A stretch of DNA of 64,000 nucleotides. Origin: Gonocerus acuteangulatus (Eukaryota > Arthropoda > Insecta > Hemiptera > Coreidae). The position numbers and the translations under genes were made by a program. Every line of letters starts with the position of its first letter. Positions within the stretch are counted from its first letter, which is position 1. The stretch covers positions 93,522,760 to 93,586,759 of the forward strand of contig OX328125.1 in assembly GCA_946811695.1 (NCBI GenBank), read 5' to 3'. This document shows, piece by piece, positions 32,156-45,279 of the stretch. The notes beneath the pieces were generated by a model that saw only the letters and a list, made by a program, of their open reading frames with translations, ran no database searches and was not told the origin of the DNA.

Positions 32156-33262
32156 TATACCTTCATATAAGTTTAGAGAGGTTAGACTCTGTAAGGAAAG
32201 AATGCATGTAAAATCATTATTCTTAGAATTGAACTGTTATTTCCAAGTAAAAACATGATTAATTAGGAAATCCATTAAATTGTATCGAAAAGTGTTATTA
32301 CCTTAAAATGCACATTTAAAATGTGTTAAGGAATCGCAATGATTAGGAATAATTTTTCTTTCATAGTTTTGATTACGGAAAGTGCGTTTAATTCATTCAT
32401 AATAATTATACAAATTTGTTTAAATGTACAAACTACGTATCTTTAAAAATATAATCTTATGTGAGTATAAATTTTATGAGCCAAAAAGCTTTCTTCAAGT
32501 AATCTACTTCTTATAATAGTCTATTTATAAACATGTAAGTAACATAATGTGTTATAAACATTGGGAAATTATGTATAACTATACGTTTTAAATTAAATAA
32601 TTAAAGAAGTTCATGTGGTAAATTGAGTCCGTTCAGAAAATCTAAAAATCTTATTATGTTAGATATTATCGGAAATGTAGAAATAGCTATACAAATATTT
32701 CAGTATCTTTGTATCTATTTTTTATATTTAACGAAAAAGAACAAAATTAAAAATGATTCACAGATAACTCGTTCTTTACATGAAAAGGTTTTGTTTTTTT
32801 AAACCACAAATAATATCAATTTGTTTAAAGCACAATAGAATACTAAAGAAATAAATATAAGGATATTCATAGTTTCATGTGAACATACAAATAGTATATA
32901 ATTTCATTTGTTTATATACTTAATAGTATATATATTTAATTTGATATAACTAAATGAAGATTATTATTTTTCAAATACTACCGGACTTTGGAAGTAGTTT
33001 TAGGGGCCGAGAAATTAGAACTGATTGTATAAATGTGTGTTTTAAGCTCTGAAGAATTGTACATTTGAAATTGTTAGCCTCTACCAAAACTTGTGTTTAA
33101 TCGTGACATATTTGTAGGTATTACACACTGAGTAGTATGTGTTTAACTGCCAGGTGTACGTCACTCCGTCTATGATAAGGTTTTTTGGTTATTTTTATTA
33201 AACAGGAGTTTGTGAGTAAGGTGTGTCCGATTCTCAACCGCCATAACACTACTTCATTTCAT
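32156..33262. other. AT-rich stretch, nothing recognised
   Basis: No repeat or coding signal was seen. Confidence 0.5.
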
Positions 33263-34125
33263 ATTAAGGGGTAATTCTACCTTGTGCGTACAAAATCAAA
33301 GTAATTTTCTTGAAATTATAAATAACGAATAAATAAATATTTTTCAATTCTTTACATCAAACGGTTTATATGGGATGTTAAAGTATCTAAAAAAATTCAT
33401 TTCAATTCTTCGAAAAAAATAATGGCGGCGCTGTGTCTGACAAACGGAAACCCTCTTATATCACGGCCGATAGTCCGCAGGCGCAATTTTCAATCTCGAA
33501 AAAAAAAACTAAAATTATTTCGAAAGAAGAAGGTTAAATATAGTAAAGTACGTAGGATTCTTAAGAAATATTAACTTTTTCGAAAATGGTGAACAATTAT
33601 TCATTTTCTTTTAAAAAATCCATCGAAAATCGTTATAAATCAATGAATCGAGAACGTCCTACTAACTTTTCTAGCAAATATCATGAGGAAGCTGCAGTTA
33701 AAATTTGAAGTTGATCGGGCAAAAATCGAAGACGCCAGAGTATCTCCCGATTTGGAAAACATAGTTTTCATGAAATGACTTTAAAGTTTAATGTTCTCAA
33801 ATGTTCATGTCTTTCCTGTTTAATTTTTTTTCCATACTTTCTTGTAATAAAGATAAAAAATGGGTTTATTTTTGAAATGTAATAAAGGAGGACCAAAAAA
33901 AAAATTTAAGGATTAAAAAGGGACCAATCGAAGGTCGCTCAAATATTTATCTTCAAATCAGCACCGCGTTTACTCAGCATCGGGATTTCACTCGGAAAAT
34001 CGTAGTTTTTGCCCAATTAAAACCAATTTCTTCATATAAACCCTCTTGGATATCATTTCTGATTAGTTCAGGAAGAATTTTAGCCCATAAAAAAAAAGTT
34101 ACAAGGTAGTATAGCATCTTCATAG
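33263..34125. mobile_element. Non-autonomous DNA element, longer copy of the 4.05-kb repeat
   Basis: The left edge TAAGGGGTAATTCTACCTTG has a weak inverse at the right edge (ACAAGGTAGTATAGCATC). Internal blocks shared with 4045-4560 include ATGGCGGCGCTGTGTCTGAC, CGATAGTCCGCAGGCGC and AAAATCGTAGTTTTTGCC. No transposase remnant was seen. Confidence 0.6.
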
Positions 34126-34372
34126 AATGTCTTTTTTTTTTTTGTAATTGTTAGATGGCGATAAAAAGCGAGAGCATTTCATGTCCACCCGGAAATAATT
34201 CAAGAGTAATGTCTGTTACAATGAGAACACGTTGACGTTACATCATGATCTGTACGTTGCTTGCTACACGCACGTGATAGCGTATATCTTATTGTTATTT
34301 AGCAACGACTAATCAATATAATAAAAATATTTTATCAGTTTTTTCATCCAAAAATATGAAGGCGATTGTTAG
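34126..34372. other. Short stretch, nothing recognised
   Basis: No feature was supported. Confidence 0.5.
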
Positions 34373-34436
34373 TTGTGTAAGATTGTGTTATGTGTGTAAG
34401 ATTGTGTTAGGTGTGTAAGATCGTGTTAGATGTGTT
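34373..34436. repeat. 20-bp minisatellite, three units
   Basis: GTGTAAGATTGTGTTATGTG-type unit, three imperfect copies. Confidence 0.8.
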
Positions 34437-34813
34437 TTTTGGCTCTATCATTATTACTAGTCATGCCTGCATCTGCTTTGCACATCGGAAGAGGCCCTTC
34501 AAATGCATCCAACAAGCCCTATGCAGTCCGTGGGACTTGAATGCATTATTAAAATAGGCGAGTGCATCCTCTGTATATCATACACAAGTACTGCAAACCC
34601 ATAAGAATTTTCTATGCTTCGGCTTCATAAATTCTAGAGAATACTATAAATATATCTACAAGAGTGTCCAGTGAATTTAATTATAAATTATTCTGAGAAT
34701 TTTAACTATATTCTAACAAATGTGTGATCTTCTCTCATAAGCTGGCCAGTGCATGGATAATATCTTTTTTTTTTTATTTTTGTGTTAACGCTGTATAGCG
34801 ATGTACACCTTAC

Positions 34814-34814
<1 letters not shown>
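34437..34814. other. Stretch with nothing recognised
   Basis: No feature was supported. Confidence 0.5.
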
Positions 34815-34859
<45 letters not shown>

Positions 34860-35060
34860 CATTATTTTCTACATGTTAACATTGTGTATATATCATTACA
34901 TTCTATTATATTACATTATTGTCTATATATTTTTATCGTTTATACATTATTACATTATATTAAATTACATAATTGTCTATACTTACATCATGTATATATA
35001 ACTACATTATATTATTGTCTATATATGTACATTCTATATAACTAAGGCCTAATACAATTA
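34815..35060. repeat. (TA)n microsatellite and adjoining ATTACATTATTGTCTATATA repeats
   Basis: About 22 TA dinucleotides are followed by degenerate repeats of TTACATTATTGTCTATA to about 35035. The Tyr/Ile-rich frames here are simple-sequence artefacts. Confidence 0.9.
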
Positions 35061-35737
35061 TACAATAAATACTATATACATATACAGTTATGTTAATTAG
35101 TACATATATACAATCCTAGGAATTTCAATTCTACGTATAAATCTAATATCTTAACATATCTACGAACAGTATCTTAACATATCTACGAAATACAAGATTA
35201 TACGATCTAATATAAAGACCTAGAAGATGATGAATGAATCTACATTTTTATCCCATGAATAAGTGCATTTTTATTATTACTAAACGTTACACCTTCACTT
35301 TAACACTTTTTATTAATTATATCTTAATAAATAAGTCCTGGACATATAATAAAATGTAATCATAAAACGAATAAATCCAAGAAACGAAACACAAAATAAA
35401 TAAATAAATCATGGAGCGTACTATCAAAGAAAATTTGGTTGTATGGATCCTCAAGGATCTAAAAATGTTATGTGAAATTACTTCAAGAGGTTTTTTACAC
35501 CTCTTTATGGTGTCCCACAATGAAATATGGTAAAGTCTATTCTAAGCAGTAGAGTGTTAAAGCAAGTTGGCTCTGAAGTTCAAGAAAGTACTCAAAAATA
35601 ACCAAATTGCCGGTCTACATTAAAAAAGTAGAATAACATAGATAATAATACAGTCGACAGACATTTATATTAAAATAGCGCATCAATACAAAGTATAACT
35701 TGTGATCTAGGGAGATTGATATGTTTTTTTTTGTGAA
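35061..35737. other. AT-rich stretch, nothing recognised
   Basis: A small direct repeat TATCTTAACATATCTACGAA lies at about 35147-35192. Confidence 0.45.
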
Positions 35738-36854
35738 TTTTATTACCGCTAGAAGAGGATTTAGGAGAATACCTTATGATACAGTAGATACAAAAGGGAA
35801 AAACTAAAAGGCTTCTCTAATAAAATGTATTAGAATTTTATATGACTTCAGAATGATTATTTTTTAGTTTTAGAATTAATCTGTAGATTGCGATAATTTT
35901 ATTACCGCTAGAAGAAGATTTAGGAGAATACCTTATGATACAGTAGATACAAAAGGGAAAAACTAAAAGGCTTCTCTAAAAAAATGTATTAGAATTTTAT
36001 ATGACTTCAGAATGATTATTTTTTAGTTTTAGAAGTAATCTGTAGATTGCGATAATTTTATTACCGCTAGAAGAAGATTTAGGAGAATACCTTATGATAC
36101 AGTAGATACAAAAGGGAAAAACTAAAAGGCTTCTCTAATAAAATGTATTAGAATTTTATATGACTTCAGAATGATTATTTTTTAGTTTTAGAAGTAATCT
36201 GTAGATTGCGATAATTTTATTACCGCTAGAAGAAGATTTAGGAGAATACCTTATGATACAGTAGATACAAAAGGGAAAAACTAAAAGGCTTCTCTAAAAA
36301 AATGTATTAGAATTTTATATGACTTCAGAATGATTATTTTTTAGTTTTAGAAGTAATCTGTAGATTGCGATAATTTTATTACCGCTAGAAGAGGATTTAG
36401 GAGAATACCTTATGATACAGTAGATACAAAAGGGAAAAACTAAAAGGCTTCTCTAAAAAAATGTATTAGAATTTTATATGACTTCAGAATGATTATTTTT
36501 TAGTTTTAGAAGTAATCTGTAGATTGCGAAAATTTTATTACCGCTAGAAGAGGATTTAGGAGAATACCTTATGATACAGTAGATACAAAAGGGAAAAACT
36601 AAAAGGCTTCTCTAAAAAAATGTATTAGAATTTTATATGACTTCAGAATGATTATTTTTTAGTGTTACAAGTAATCTGTAGATTGCGATAATTTTATTAC
36701 CGCTAGAAGAAGATTTAGGACAATACCTTATGATACAGTAGATACAAAAGGGAAAAACTAAAAGGCTTCTCTAAAAAAATGTATTAGAATTTTATATGAC
36801 TTCAGAATGATTATTTTTTAGTTTTACAAGTAATCTGTAGATTGCGATAATTTT
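35738..36854. repeat. 159-bp satellite, seven units
   Basis: The block TATTACCGCTAGAAGA recurs at 35741, 35900, 36059, 36218, 36377, 36536 and 36695, always 159 bp apart. Units differ by a few substitutions (AGAGGAT or AGAAGAT; TAATAAAATG or TAAAAAAATG). No gene was seen. Confidence 0.98.
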
Positions 36855-37395
36855 ATTTTCTGAACAGTTCATAAATCGAGGTAATTAGAAGGCAATCATC
36901 CTAAGAAATTTCATATAAGAGAGGGTGAGACTCAAATTTCGACAGGACCGTCACAGTATCCATGTAAATCCATCTTTAAAACAGAATTAATATGAAATAT
37001 AATAAAATATAGACATTTTTATACCATTTCAGGCTGCTTAAAATGCATTTAGGACCATTATTTTCCAAGAAAAAAATTTATATTATAGAATTAACACCAA
37101 TAATTTTTTTCGCAGATGCTCAATTGCAAAATTACTATGCAAAAACTATATAACCGATTTAAACGAAATTTAGTTTAATGTTTTATTACACAAACAGACT
37201 TTTCTTTGGGGAATATCAAGATCCTAAATGAATTTTCATACTTTTTGTAATTTTTCAAAGTAGCTAATAAATTTTAACATTTCTAAATAATGGAACATTA
37301 TAGGAATCTTTTGACGTCCTGGAAAGTTCCCTAGCATGAATATGTTCGGAGTTATGAGCAACAGAAGTACAAAAACCGTATTTTTTATTATTTAT
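36855..37395. other. AT-rich stretch, nothing recognised
   Basis: No feature was supported. Confidence 0.5.
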
Positions 37396-37850
37396 ATTAT
37401 ATGTGTTTATAGGATAGAATAGAATATCCTTTATTTCCAAAAACTCGTAATCCAGACATGGACACGTCATAAAATAATACATTTCACTCAGGATGACAGA
37501 GTAGATGCTAAATCTTTTTGAAAACATTCTTCAACTGTGTAACATGGTCTTTGTCGGAGTATTCTTTTCAGTTTTTTTATAAGACTTTTGCTCGGCTGAA
37601 CGTTTCTTAATTTCTGAGGCAGGAAATTGAACAAAACGATGCCAAAAAATGTCAATCCTTTCCTATCAAAAGTTTTGATATGTTTCTCGATTTTTATTTT
37701 TCCTTTTTGCCTTGTAGAATAGTAGTGGTCATCTCCTTGAATTCTAAATTTGGTTAAGTTCTGTTTAACATAGTTTAATGATGCTAAAATATAGACCACG
37801 GGCAGTTTAAAAATTCCTACTTCTTTAAAGTATTTCATTTTAGCGCGGTT
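37396..37850 (-). mobile_element. Non-LTR retrotransposon 3' fragment
   Basis: This is a 5'-truncated LINE on the minus strand, with ORF2 C-terminus, a short 3' UTR and an (ATTCT)n-like tail (GGATATTCTATTCTATCC) near 37400. It is a different family from the Jockey copies at 22.6, 47.3 and 48.9 kb. Confidence 0.8.
37488..37847 (-). pseudogene. LINE ORF2 C-terminal fragment
   Basis: The frame reads KYFKEVGIFKLPVVYILASL, NYVKQNLTKF, then HYYSTRQKGKI, GLTFFGIVLFNFLPQKLRNV and ends CYTVEECFQKDLASTLSS. This layout (LxxPSxYIxExLxYxK, HxYxTR, GxxLFNxLP, FxxxL, CYSxxE) is the well-known C-terminal end of many insect LINE reverse transcriptases. The frame stays open for 138 codons, but the upstream RT is missing and the first ~18 codons come from the flanking hairpin. 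Confidence 0.82.
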
Positions 37851-37880
37851 CCTCCCTCCCCCATAGGGAGGAACCCCGCT
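37842..37880. repeat. GC-rich hairpin
   Basis: AGCGCGGTTCCTCCCT / AGGGAGGAACCCCGCT, 16-bp arms with one mismatch and a 7-base loop, directly at the 5' truncation point of the LINE. Confidence 0.85.
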
Positions 37881-37975
37881 TATAGGGTTGATACAATGAA
37901 ACAATCCGGAAGTGCCGACTAGAAAATTTCGCGTTTCAGAACCCCTAGAGACCGAAAATAACGGTGGTTCAAATT

Positions 37976-38275
<300 letters not shown>

Positions 38276-38319
38276 AAAATCGTAACGCTTACGTTTTTGA
38301 GTTCATAAGCTTCTAAGTA

Positions 38320-39660
38320 CTCGTTTTATATGATTCCTGGGCTAGGAAAACGAATGAAACCATTTTCAAGGCGATAGCTTTAACCGTTTTCGAGAAAATT
38401 GGAAAAATATTTTTTGAATACCGTTTTTGGTTTGGGTACTTAGAATCATGGGATTCAGTTGAAACATTTTCTGCATGTTCTACTTTCATCAAAACTAATA
38501 TGTTGAAATTTTGGTTACGTTTGGAGTTAAGGAAGGGTTAGAATAAAATATTTTATTAACAGACATAAAAAGTTTTAGTAACTTTGATTACTTTCCTTAA
38601 TATCTCGAAAAAGGTTGAAAATCTTGGTAAACGGAAGAATACCATTAGAAAGCTTATTAAATGCTCTAAAAAAAGGTTCTAATAAAAGTTTTGATTAGGC
38701 GACGTCAATCGGAGAAATAAGAGCTTAAAACTTTAAAGTAATTGATTTCGCTTATTCGAACTGTTCTTTTTGTCTGTTTTTTATTCCTTGTTATTTTTTA
38801 ATTTCTTATTGTTGGATAATGTATTTGAAAATAAAACAGGTTAAGAAAAATAAGAAAAACAATTTAATGTTAGAGATATGGATTTCCAAGATATATAGCT
38901 TTTCAACTGCCTAGCGTCCTTCCTAGGGAGGGTTCTTTGTCTTTGATTTTGGTACTTAGAATTATGGGATTCAGTTGAAACATTTTCTGCAAGTTCGAAT
39001 TTTATCAACACTAATATGTTGAAATTTTGGTTACGTTTGGAGTAAAGGAAAGGTTAGAATAAAATATTTTATTAACAGACAAGAAAAGTTTTGGTAACCT
39101 TTTATACTTTCGTTAGTATCTCGAAAACCGTTGACAATCTTGGGAAGCGAAAGGTTACCATTCGAAAGCTTACTAAATGGTCTACAAAAAAGGTTCTAAA
39201 GAAAGTTTTGAATAAGCGATGTCAATCGGATAAATAAGTGCTTAAACTTTGAAGTAATTGATTTTGTTTATTCGAACGGTTCTTTTTGTCTTTGATTTTG
39301 GTACTTCGAATTATGGGATTCAGTTGAAACATTTTCTGCATGTTTCATCAAAACTAGTATGCTAAAAATTTACTTACGTTTGGAGTTAAGGAAGGGTTAA
39401 ATTAAAATAATTTATTAATAGAGATGAAAAGCTTTGGAAACTTCGTATACTTTCCTTAATATCTCGAAAACGGTTGAGAATCTTGGTAAACGGATGGTTA
39501 CCATTCGAAAGCTTACTAAATGCTCTAGAAAACAGGCTCTGAAGAAAGTTTTGATTAGGCGATGTCAAACGGAGAAATGAGTACATATAACTTAGAAGTT
39601 TGATAAACGATAATTGATTTCGTTTATTTATACGGTTCTTTTTGTCTGTTTTTATTTCTT
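38320..39660. repeat. Three tandem diverged units of a ~350-500-bp repeat
   Basis: Blocks GGTACTTAGAATCATGGGAT, TCAGTTGAAACATTTTCTGC, GTTACGTTTGGAGTTAAGGA, AATATCTCGAAAA and GGCGACGTCAATCGGAGAAA recur at about 38430, 38945 and 39300. A fourth diverged copy is at 63370-63850. No coding capacity was seen. Confidence 0.85.
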
Positions 39661-42002
39661 GTTATTTTGTTATTGCTTCTAGGAGGAGGATATATTTCTC
39701 AATAAAACAGGGGAATAAATACAAATTCTTTGAACCTGTAACAGAACTGAAAACGTAAATATTCTCCGTGTAGGGTCAGTCCGGGTCGAGGTAGTAGGCC
39801 GGTTCAGGTAGGCTTTTATTGCACTTCATAAATCAAGATTCATTGTTCTCATCAAGCATTCTAGGACAGCTGACAGTTACCTTTACCTGTAGGAAGTCAT
39901 GCAGCCAAATGCTATACTAGAAATATAATTATATTTTGTGGTTGAATGTGGCCGTAGTTCAATAAAAAATAACACTACTTTCTCATTTTCATGTACAATT
40001 TTATTTTGTTTAATTGCATTTAAAAGTAAAATGGATATGTCAGCACTGCAAGTTAAGTAAATTAGAAATATATTCGTAGAAGAGTCTTCGTAGACCGAAA
40101 CTTGGGACGGCAGAAAGAGTAATTTCTGCTTAGGATAGTTTCATCCCTAGCCGAAAATCTTGTTTTTTTTTTCATATTTGTTTACATTAGGAATGATCCA
40201 AACAAAGTAATAACTGTTTCTATTCTAAGTCTACAAAATAACACTAGGGATATGAATGGAACCGCGCTAAGATGACGCAGTTCCTGCGAGTCGGACTTTA
40301 TTTTTTATGTTCTTCTTCCTAGCATTAAAATATGTCTTATAATCCTCTTTTTTCGTTTCTTCTTTTGTATTATAAAAATGGAAATATAGAGATATAAATG
40401 TTCCGAAAATTCTTCGTTTTACCGCATGCCTCAATGATTGTTATCTGAATTGTTCTGCTAATTTAGCCCAAAGCCTGCCTTCCCTCAAAGCCCAGGTTTA
40501 CGTTTGTACGCATGCGTCTTGGACTAAATCGAATGTGTTAGTTTCGCCCCATTGAAGGCGAAAAATTAACAGCTCTATCGTAAGCTTTACTAATCTCACC
40601 ATAGATAAACATCAAAGGGGAATCCGCTATTTTCCTATATACTTATCTAAGCAATTTATAAATTAACAAGTTTTTCTAAATGGTCACGTCTTTCTTGATA
40701 ATCGGCGCCTGCAATCTTCTGGTTCCAACCAATTGCATACAAAAATAGCCTATTTATCTACAAGATTCACCCAAGAAAATAACATGCTCGATTCCCTTGC
40801 TTCCTGCAATTATGGATTCTTACAACATAAAACGTGAGTAGGTTAATACTAAATCTTATCCTGGTATTTTCTATCTCGGATTGCAGTCTCTCTGATTCAA
40901 TCATCTTCTCATTTTCTTTGTAATTATTACTAGAATAAATTACTGCTATTATATCAAGGGCTATTATTACTGGCATAGGTACATTGTAATCCTCCTATAA
41001 TTTATTTTCTTTAAATAGATATCCAAAATACATTTATAAACAGATTTGAATTATTATGATAGTAGACCGTGTATATGCGAAAGTTATAATTTAAAATCAA
41101 GCAGAGCAATTCCAAGGAACTTTAACAAAAAAAAAAAAAAAAGTCAAAAAAGAAAAATCAAATTTTCGTCAAAAACTTTGATTTTGAACGTTTCGGCTTG
41201 CTCTTTGGCCCCCTCAGCGAAAAAAATACACAACTGCCAAACAGAATAATTAAAAATAAGATCATAAACATCGGTTATAAAAACCTTTATGTGTACCTAA
41301 TAAACTATAATAACAAAGCAACCCGTAAAAAGGGGTCACATTAGTAAGTGCAGTGTGGTGAAATTGGTACAAACCTATACTGCTTATATATCTATTCTTA
41401 AACATTTATCTGAGAGCAGACAAATATATAGATATATATTTGTCTGTTCGCTCTCATTTGACCATGTACTGATGTGACGCTATTTTGCGGCATAAAAAGG
41501 CAAATTACCTGTTGTTTTTCATAGAATTTAGTTAAGAATAAGGACAAAATATCAATGCGCCGAGGTTTAATTTGATTATTTATCCTTATTCTAAACTATT
41601 GTTCATTTGCCTTTTTGTAATGTTTTTTTTTTTTTAAGGCACATTTAAGTGCTTATGATCTAATATATGTTTTACTGTTTTCTTTATTATTCTCTTCGTG
41701 CATCCCTAAACCCTCGAGCAGGTACTGCGGTTAATAAGAAATCATTATAACAGAAATAGGACCTAAATATAATAGACTAGTGTATTATCCGTTATTGTCT
41801 ACAATTCATTATAATCTTCAGTTCATCATCCCAGAGCAAAATTTATTACATTGAAATCCTCACCACAAAAATGTATACCTGAATATCATCGTGACTTAGT
41901 AATAGGACAACAATGATTCTAAGGGGTTGAATATGCCCATATAAAAATATACATATTATTTTTTTAACTGAAGAAAGCTGCCAGAGAGCATGCTGAAGCG
42001 TT
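39661..42002. other. AT-rich stretch, mostly unrecognised
   Basis: The only structure noted is a hairpin at 41412-41455 (GAGAGC...AGACAAATATATA inverse TATATATTTGTCT...GCTCTC) whose right arm repeats the sequence beside the TA microsatellite at 38127. No gene was recognised. Confidence 0.5.
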
Positions 42003-42395
42003 CTAAATATGTGGTGTTCGCCGAAAAGAGATATCGACATAGTGTGCAAAAAAAACGAGTTTGACAGTTGAAAACATGTTATTTTACGTCACCTTCGTCA
42101 AACTTGCAAAAAAAAATTGTTTGCCTCTTTATTAGGTAATCGTATGTTCAGAACCATTCGCTGGAAAAAGGTACATAGTAAGTCGTTTCAAAAATAGACT
42201 AAAATTTACAAAAGGAAATTTGTTTTTTATTAGTTTCACCTACTTAACATTGAAGAGTGGCTTCAGCATGTCTGAATTAAAAATCAGGCTTGTACATTTT
42301 AGTAACACACTGCGAAACTTTAAACGCGTTTTTCTCGAAAACTTGTTTTCGTACACTATGTACCTTTTTTCGGCGAACACCACATATAGATTTTT
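42003..42395. mobile_element. Possible inverted-repeat element, ~390 bp
   Basis: TATGTGGTGTTCGCCGAAAA at ~42007 is mirrored by TTTTCGGCGAACACCACATA near 42370, and CATAGTGTGC by GTACACTATG. The arms are about 42 bp with small gaps. No target duplication was identified. Confidence 0.6.
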
Positions 42396-43170
42396 ACGAA
42401 AATCTCATTCTCTGACTCGACGGCTAACTAGTTGCTTCTCATAATTTGATGAACCACGACAAAGTATGATTTAACATCTTTACGAAAACTTGAAGCTTTA
42501 AGCTTTAAAATTTCAAAACTTTAATCACAGATGCGAGCTCAACATTGTCCAATTTAATTCTAATGATATCCAAATTCACCATTTTTTTATTTTTATGCTA
42601 ATTGATTTATAAATTGATAAGTCAGCAAGAGCATTTTCGTGAACATTTTTTCGTGGATTAAGGAGTTTAAATAAAACATCATATATTAAAAAAAATTGTT
42701 TAAGCGTATATTTAAACTAAAAAAGACAGTTTTCTAATATAAATGGTAATTTTACTAGGTAATAAAATAAATATTTGCTTAAAAACTAAACAATCTTCTT
42801 TACAATATTATAAATATTATACATAAGTAAAATACTAGACCTACCTTAAATATTTATTTATTTATTAACATTGGCAGCTTCCTGTATGGAGCAATATTTT
42901 TTTTTGTTTAAATAACAAACAGAAGTAGAATTCCAGAGTATATATCTAAGTATACATTAGGATATACACTATATAATATATAAATACTACATATTATGTA
43001 ATAATTATCTGTGTAAATTGAATTTTAAAAAATAAGTAATATACCCATTTAAATATGTTTGGGAAAATAATAAATAATAGGCCAAATAAAGATTATTATA
43101 TTATTAACATTGTATGTTACAAACGTTTCTAAATGAACAAATTTTGTATGTTGTTTATCGTAATTATTCA
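42396..43170. other. AT-rich stretch, nothing recognised
   Basis: No feature was supported. Confidence 0.5.
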
Positions 43171-43800
43171 TTAAATATCATGAACAATCCATAAATGTAT
43201 TCGAATATGTTATATGAGTAAGTTTTATCGTTTGTTGTTTCTCGTGCTTAATATTATTCATTAAATATCATGAACAATCCATAAATGTATTCGAATATGT
43301 TATATGAGTAAGTTTTATCGTTTGTTGTTTCTCGTGCTTAATATTATTCATTAAATATCATAAACAATCCATAAATGTATTCGAATATGTTATATGAGTA
43401 AGTTTTATCGTTTGTTGTTTCTCGTGCTTAATATTATTCATTAAATATCATGAACAATCCATAAATGTATTCGAATATGTTATATGAGTAAGTTTTATCG
43501 TTTGTTGTTTCTCGTGCTTAATATTATTCATTAAATATCATGAACAATCCATAAATGTATTCGAATATGTTATATGAGTAAGTTTTATCGTTTGTTGTTT
43601 CTCGTGCTTAATATTATTCATTAAATATCATAAACAATCCATAAATGTATTCGAATATGTTATATGAGTAAGTTTTATCGTTTGTTGTTTCTCGTGCTTA
43701 ATATTATTCATTAAATATCATAAACAATCCATAAATGTATTCGAATATGTTATATGAGTAAGTTTTATCGTTTGTTGTTTCTCGTGCTTAATATTATTCA
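43171..43800. repeat. 90-bp satellite, seven units
   Basis: TTAAATATCATGAACAATCC recurs at 43171, 43261, 43351, 43441, 43531, 43621 and 43711, exactly 90 bp apart. The only variant noticed is ATCATGAAC or ATCATAAAC (units 3, 6 and 7). The array ends sharply at 43800. Confidence 0.98.
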
Positions 43801-45279
43801 TTGTTCGGGCAATCTTTTGTTAGTCATTTGGTCTTCGGTCTTCGGTCAGTATTTCTCTGGTTGTTAGTTTGATATTCTAAATTCTGCGTGAGTGAAGAGT
43901 GTATTTGTGTATGGTGAATGTATGTAGTTAGAGTGGGTGTATATCAAAAATATATATTACATTATACAGTAAACATATATACATAAATATATTGTGTGTA
44001 CATACTCGTATATGTAACTATAAATGCACTCATATACCACATACGTATACAATAAAGACTTTTATTACTAAATAAATAATTATATTGAATTATATAATAT
44101 CTTACTAAATAATATATTTTTAATTTCTTACCGATTTATACCTGTGGATTTGAGTAAGCCGTTACTACTCAAACGCACAGTTATATGACACATTTTTATT
44201 AAAAACCATGCACAGGAATTAACCTAAAATATAATACGTCATCATTAGAAAGGGTACATACCATTTATTATATTAACCAACCAAGAGACATTATAAGTAT
44301 TACTAGATGGACTCCTTCTTTTCTTTTTTTTTATAACAACTTGATATATTGTGTGTCATGTTGACATCAAATTCATCCACGATATCACACCAACTCGGCT
44401 TATATTCAGAAAATACATAACAAATTTAATAATGGCATTTTGGCGTTTAATGAATATTACATTTTATTAATAAAAAAAATGTAAACCAAGATATATTTAC
44501 AAATATATTAAAAACCTTATATTTTTTGATTGATAGCACTTATAAACTAAATCCTAAAATGCTTTATACAAATTGAGCAATCTATCTACGACATTTTGTT
44601 TACAACAAATACATATAGTACATGAAATTAAATATGTTTTTAATAACCCTCATATTATTTGTGGACCCCAGAAGTCAAGGGGTCTAAGTAACAGACTCAA
44701 TGTTTTGAGGAAAATGGATTCAAAGTTGAAAAACTAGATTTTTACAGTTCCGATCATACTAGACGAATCCTCAGGTCCTTAGCTGTTTATTATCAATAAT
44801 ACATAATAGGAACATCGTCCGGTTTATGATTAATATGCAAATTAATTGGATAATCCGCACCTAGTCACCTTAATTTCATTCTGGGCTACGTAGATACTAC
44901 CAAAGTAGCAATACTCAAGAGAACACAAACTAGGGGACAGCAACCGCCAAGAAAATCACTTAAAATCTCTTTACCACCCACAAGATTACGGTGTTCACAA
45001 CCCATTCCTGTATCATACTCATTTTTTTTCAAAAATTTCAATTAGGCCTCTTGACTTCTGAAGCACTCATTTAACAAGACTCTGTAACTTGTATTATGGG
45101 AGAAGGAAAATTATAATATTTTTTTTTTTTTTCATGGCCTTCTGAATGGATGAAAGTCAATATTTTTTAATAAATATGTCAATCTATCACATTTCTATTC
45201 TACATTCCCTTAATCTGAAACGTAGATTAAAGGTTTAAAAAGGAGCTTAAGTACATTTACTAGTAAAATGGATTTTGGT
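43801..45279. other. AT-rich flank, including the probable 3' UTR of the 45.3-kb exon
   Basis: A weak inverted pair, AGAAGTCAAGGGGTCTAA (~44670) against TTAGGCCTCTTGACTTCT (~45044), spans 410 bp and may be a MITE in the 3' region. No further exon was recognised. Confidence 0.4.
44787..44792 (-). terminator. Candidate poly(A) signal of the minus-strand gene
   Basis: The minus strand reads AATAAA about 490 nt downstream of the stop codon at 45280. Context alone does not prove its use. Confidence 0.25.

Noticed and set aside
34782..35045. Tyr/Ile/Leu-rich frames
   Set aside because: Simple-sequence and TTACATTATTGTC repeats; no coding support.
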